A DNA stretch of 64,000 bases from Microbacterium oxydans. Lineage in GTDB: Bacteria > Actinomycetota > Actinomycetes > Actinomycetales > Microbacteriaceae. A model generated the notes under the pieces. The model did not search any database. It worked only from the letters and a program-made list of their open reading frames with translations, and was not told where the DNA came from. This document shows positions 63,105-64,000 of the stretch, piece after piece. The position numbers and the translations under genes are program-made. Numbering within the stretch: position 1 is the first letter of the stretch; every line of letters begins with the position of its first letter. The stretch is taken from contig NZ_JYIV01000022.1 in the NCBI RefSeq assembly GCF_000956405.1, forward strand, positions 97,767 through 161,766. Direction: 5' to 3'.

Positions 63105-64000
63105 AGCGCAGCCTCCCTTGCGTCGCTGCCTGTCGGTGCCGGGCCACGCCAGGGGAACGCGGGGGCCCCGCCGACCTCGACCTGGACTCCGAGCAGCGCA
63201 CCGTCGGCATCGGAGGGGTCCGCCAGCCCGATGCTCGCCGTCGTGATCACCAGCAGCCGATCGACGAGGGCGACCGCGGTCGGGCGCTTCGCGGGAAGGA
63301 CGATCGTCTCGAGGAGAACGCCGTCCGGCGAATAGCGACGCACCTCAGCGGCGTCCCAGACGGCGACCCAGAGCATGCCCTCGAGGTCGATCGCCATGCC
63401 GTCCGGGTTGCCGCCATCGACCCGGCACACCGTGCGGCGGTTCGACAGCTCCCCGTCCGGTGTCACGTCGAACGCCTCGATGCTGCGGTTCGGAAGCGTG
63501 TCGATGTAGTACAGCGCGGACCCCGTGCTGTCGAAGGCCAGGCCATTCGACACGGTGACCCCTTCCAGGCGAGCTGTCGGCTCGCCGTCGAGACCGACGC
63601 TCCAGAGCGTGCAGTGCGGGTCGCGGGGCATCGACTGGCTGCCCACCCAGAAGCGACCGGCCGGATCACCGCTGCCGTCGTTCATGTAGTCGCCCGCTGC
63701 GGCGATGTCATCCGTGAGCGGGGAGACCGCTCCGTCGTCCCCCACGTGCACGACACGACGATCCACTCCCACCAGCCAGCCCTGCCCCGGCTGCGCGAGC
63801 GGGACCGGAGCCCCGATCTGTGCGCCGACCACGACCGCGGACTCGGGGATCACCCGCCCGCCGTCGATACGCCCGCGGTGCAGCGACCCCGTCGCCATGT
63901 CGATCCAGACGAGACCGCCGTCGCGACCGTCCCACCGCGGAGACTCGGCCTGGACGTATCGGGCGTCGGAGAGGATCTCGACGGTTCGGGAGGGCGGGGT
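63101..64000 (-). CDS. SMP-30/gluconolactonase family protein (5' end missing)
   Basis: At least 300 residues; the frame runs off the window at 64000, so the start is outside. Six-bladed propeller lactonase: AESPRWD near the visible N-terminus, NDGSGDPAGRFWVGS (metal-site Asn/Asp), SNGLAFDSTG and GGNPDGMAID. The opening metal Glu is present in AESPRWD. It would open a sugar lactone to the acid used by the neighbouring aldolase, with which it overlaps by ATGA. The last ~20 residues are variable. Confidence 0.85.
   Translation of the reverse strand, partial: TPPSRTVEILSDARYVQAESPRWDGRDGGLVWIDMATGSLHRGRIDGGRVIPESAVVVGAQIGAPVPLAQPGQGWLVGVDRRVVHVGDDGAVSPLTDDIAAAGDYMNDGSGDPAGRFWVGSQSMPRDPHCTLWSVGLDGEPTARLEGVTVSNGLAFDSTGSALYYIDTLPNRSIEAFDVTPDGELSNRRTVCRVDGGNPDGMAIDLEGMLWVAVWDAAEVRRYSPDGVLLETIVLPAKRPTAVALVDRLLVITTASIGLADPSDADGALLGVQVEVGGAPAFPWRGPAPTGSDAREAAL

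Overview
The window is gap-free, very GC-rich chromosomal DNA with frequent GTG starts and many 4-nt ATGA/GTGA gene overlaps. Gene content and order point to an actinobacterium of the Microbacterium / Microbacteriaceae type: acyl-CoA carboxylase alpha, beta and epsilon genes, Maf, an LpdA-type flavoprotein, a purine nucleoside phosphorylase next to a phosphohexomutase, then cdd-deoA-add beside sdhCDAB. The same genes occur in the same relative order on the Mycobacterium tuberculosis chromosome, so the window is a conserved actinobacterial backbone with lineage-specific blocks set into it. I see no rRNA, tRNA, CRISPR array, prophage or insertion sequence.

Layout. 0-7.7 kb: a DUF3039 protein; an ABC exporter pair whose ATPase carries a long histone-H1-like N-terminal tail; a sugar-type nucleotidyltransferase; an EcsC-like protein; acyl-CoA carboxylase beta and epsilon. 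7.7-13.7 kb: a block between the carboxylase genes, with a ROK regulator, a NarL-type response regulator, its histidine kinase, a membrane protein that looks like a degenerate kinase paralogue, and a TrmA-like RNA methyltransferase. 13.7-20.5 kb: maf, carboxylase alpha (biotin carboxylase plus biotin carrier), LpdA-like NAD(P)H dehydrogenase, punA, phosphopentomutase-like pmm and an HPr-like gene. 20.5-28.2 kb: a complete mannitol phosphotransferase unit with a PRD regulator diverging from EIIB-like, HPr, EI, MtlA, MtlF and MtlD, joined by 4-nt overlaps. 28.2-30.3 kb: a flavin monooxygenase and an alpha/beta hydrolase.

30.3-40.7 kb is a leftward nucleoside-salvage unit: BMP-type lipoprotein, ABC ATPase and two permeases import nucleosides; Cdd, DeoA and Add degrade them; a polysaccharide deacetylase and a PfkB kinase follow. 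40.8-45.6 kb holds mannose-1-phosphate guanylyltransferase and sdhCDAB. 45.7-53.3 kb is housekeeping (YihY, exonuclease III, TrpS, Pth, ribosomal L25) plus a small SRPBCC/DUF4166/DUF4166 operon and a 41-residue membrane protein that is easily missed.

53.3-64 kb is a sugar-acid (hexonate) catabolic region. A leftward operon encodes an MHS-type permease, an Ono-type SDR, an FAH-family enzyme, an IdnD-like dehydrogenase and gluconokinase. Around it lie an IclR regulator, a D-2-hydroxyacid dehydrogenase, a GarR-like reductase, 6-phosphogluconate dehydrogenase, a KDPG-type aldolase and a SMP-30 lactonase cut by the window end. The simplest reading is uptake of an idonate- or ketogluconate-like acid, reduction to gluconate, phosphorylation by GntK and decarboxylation by Gnd into the pentose phosphate pathway.
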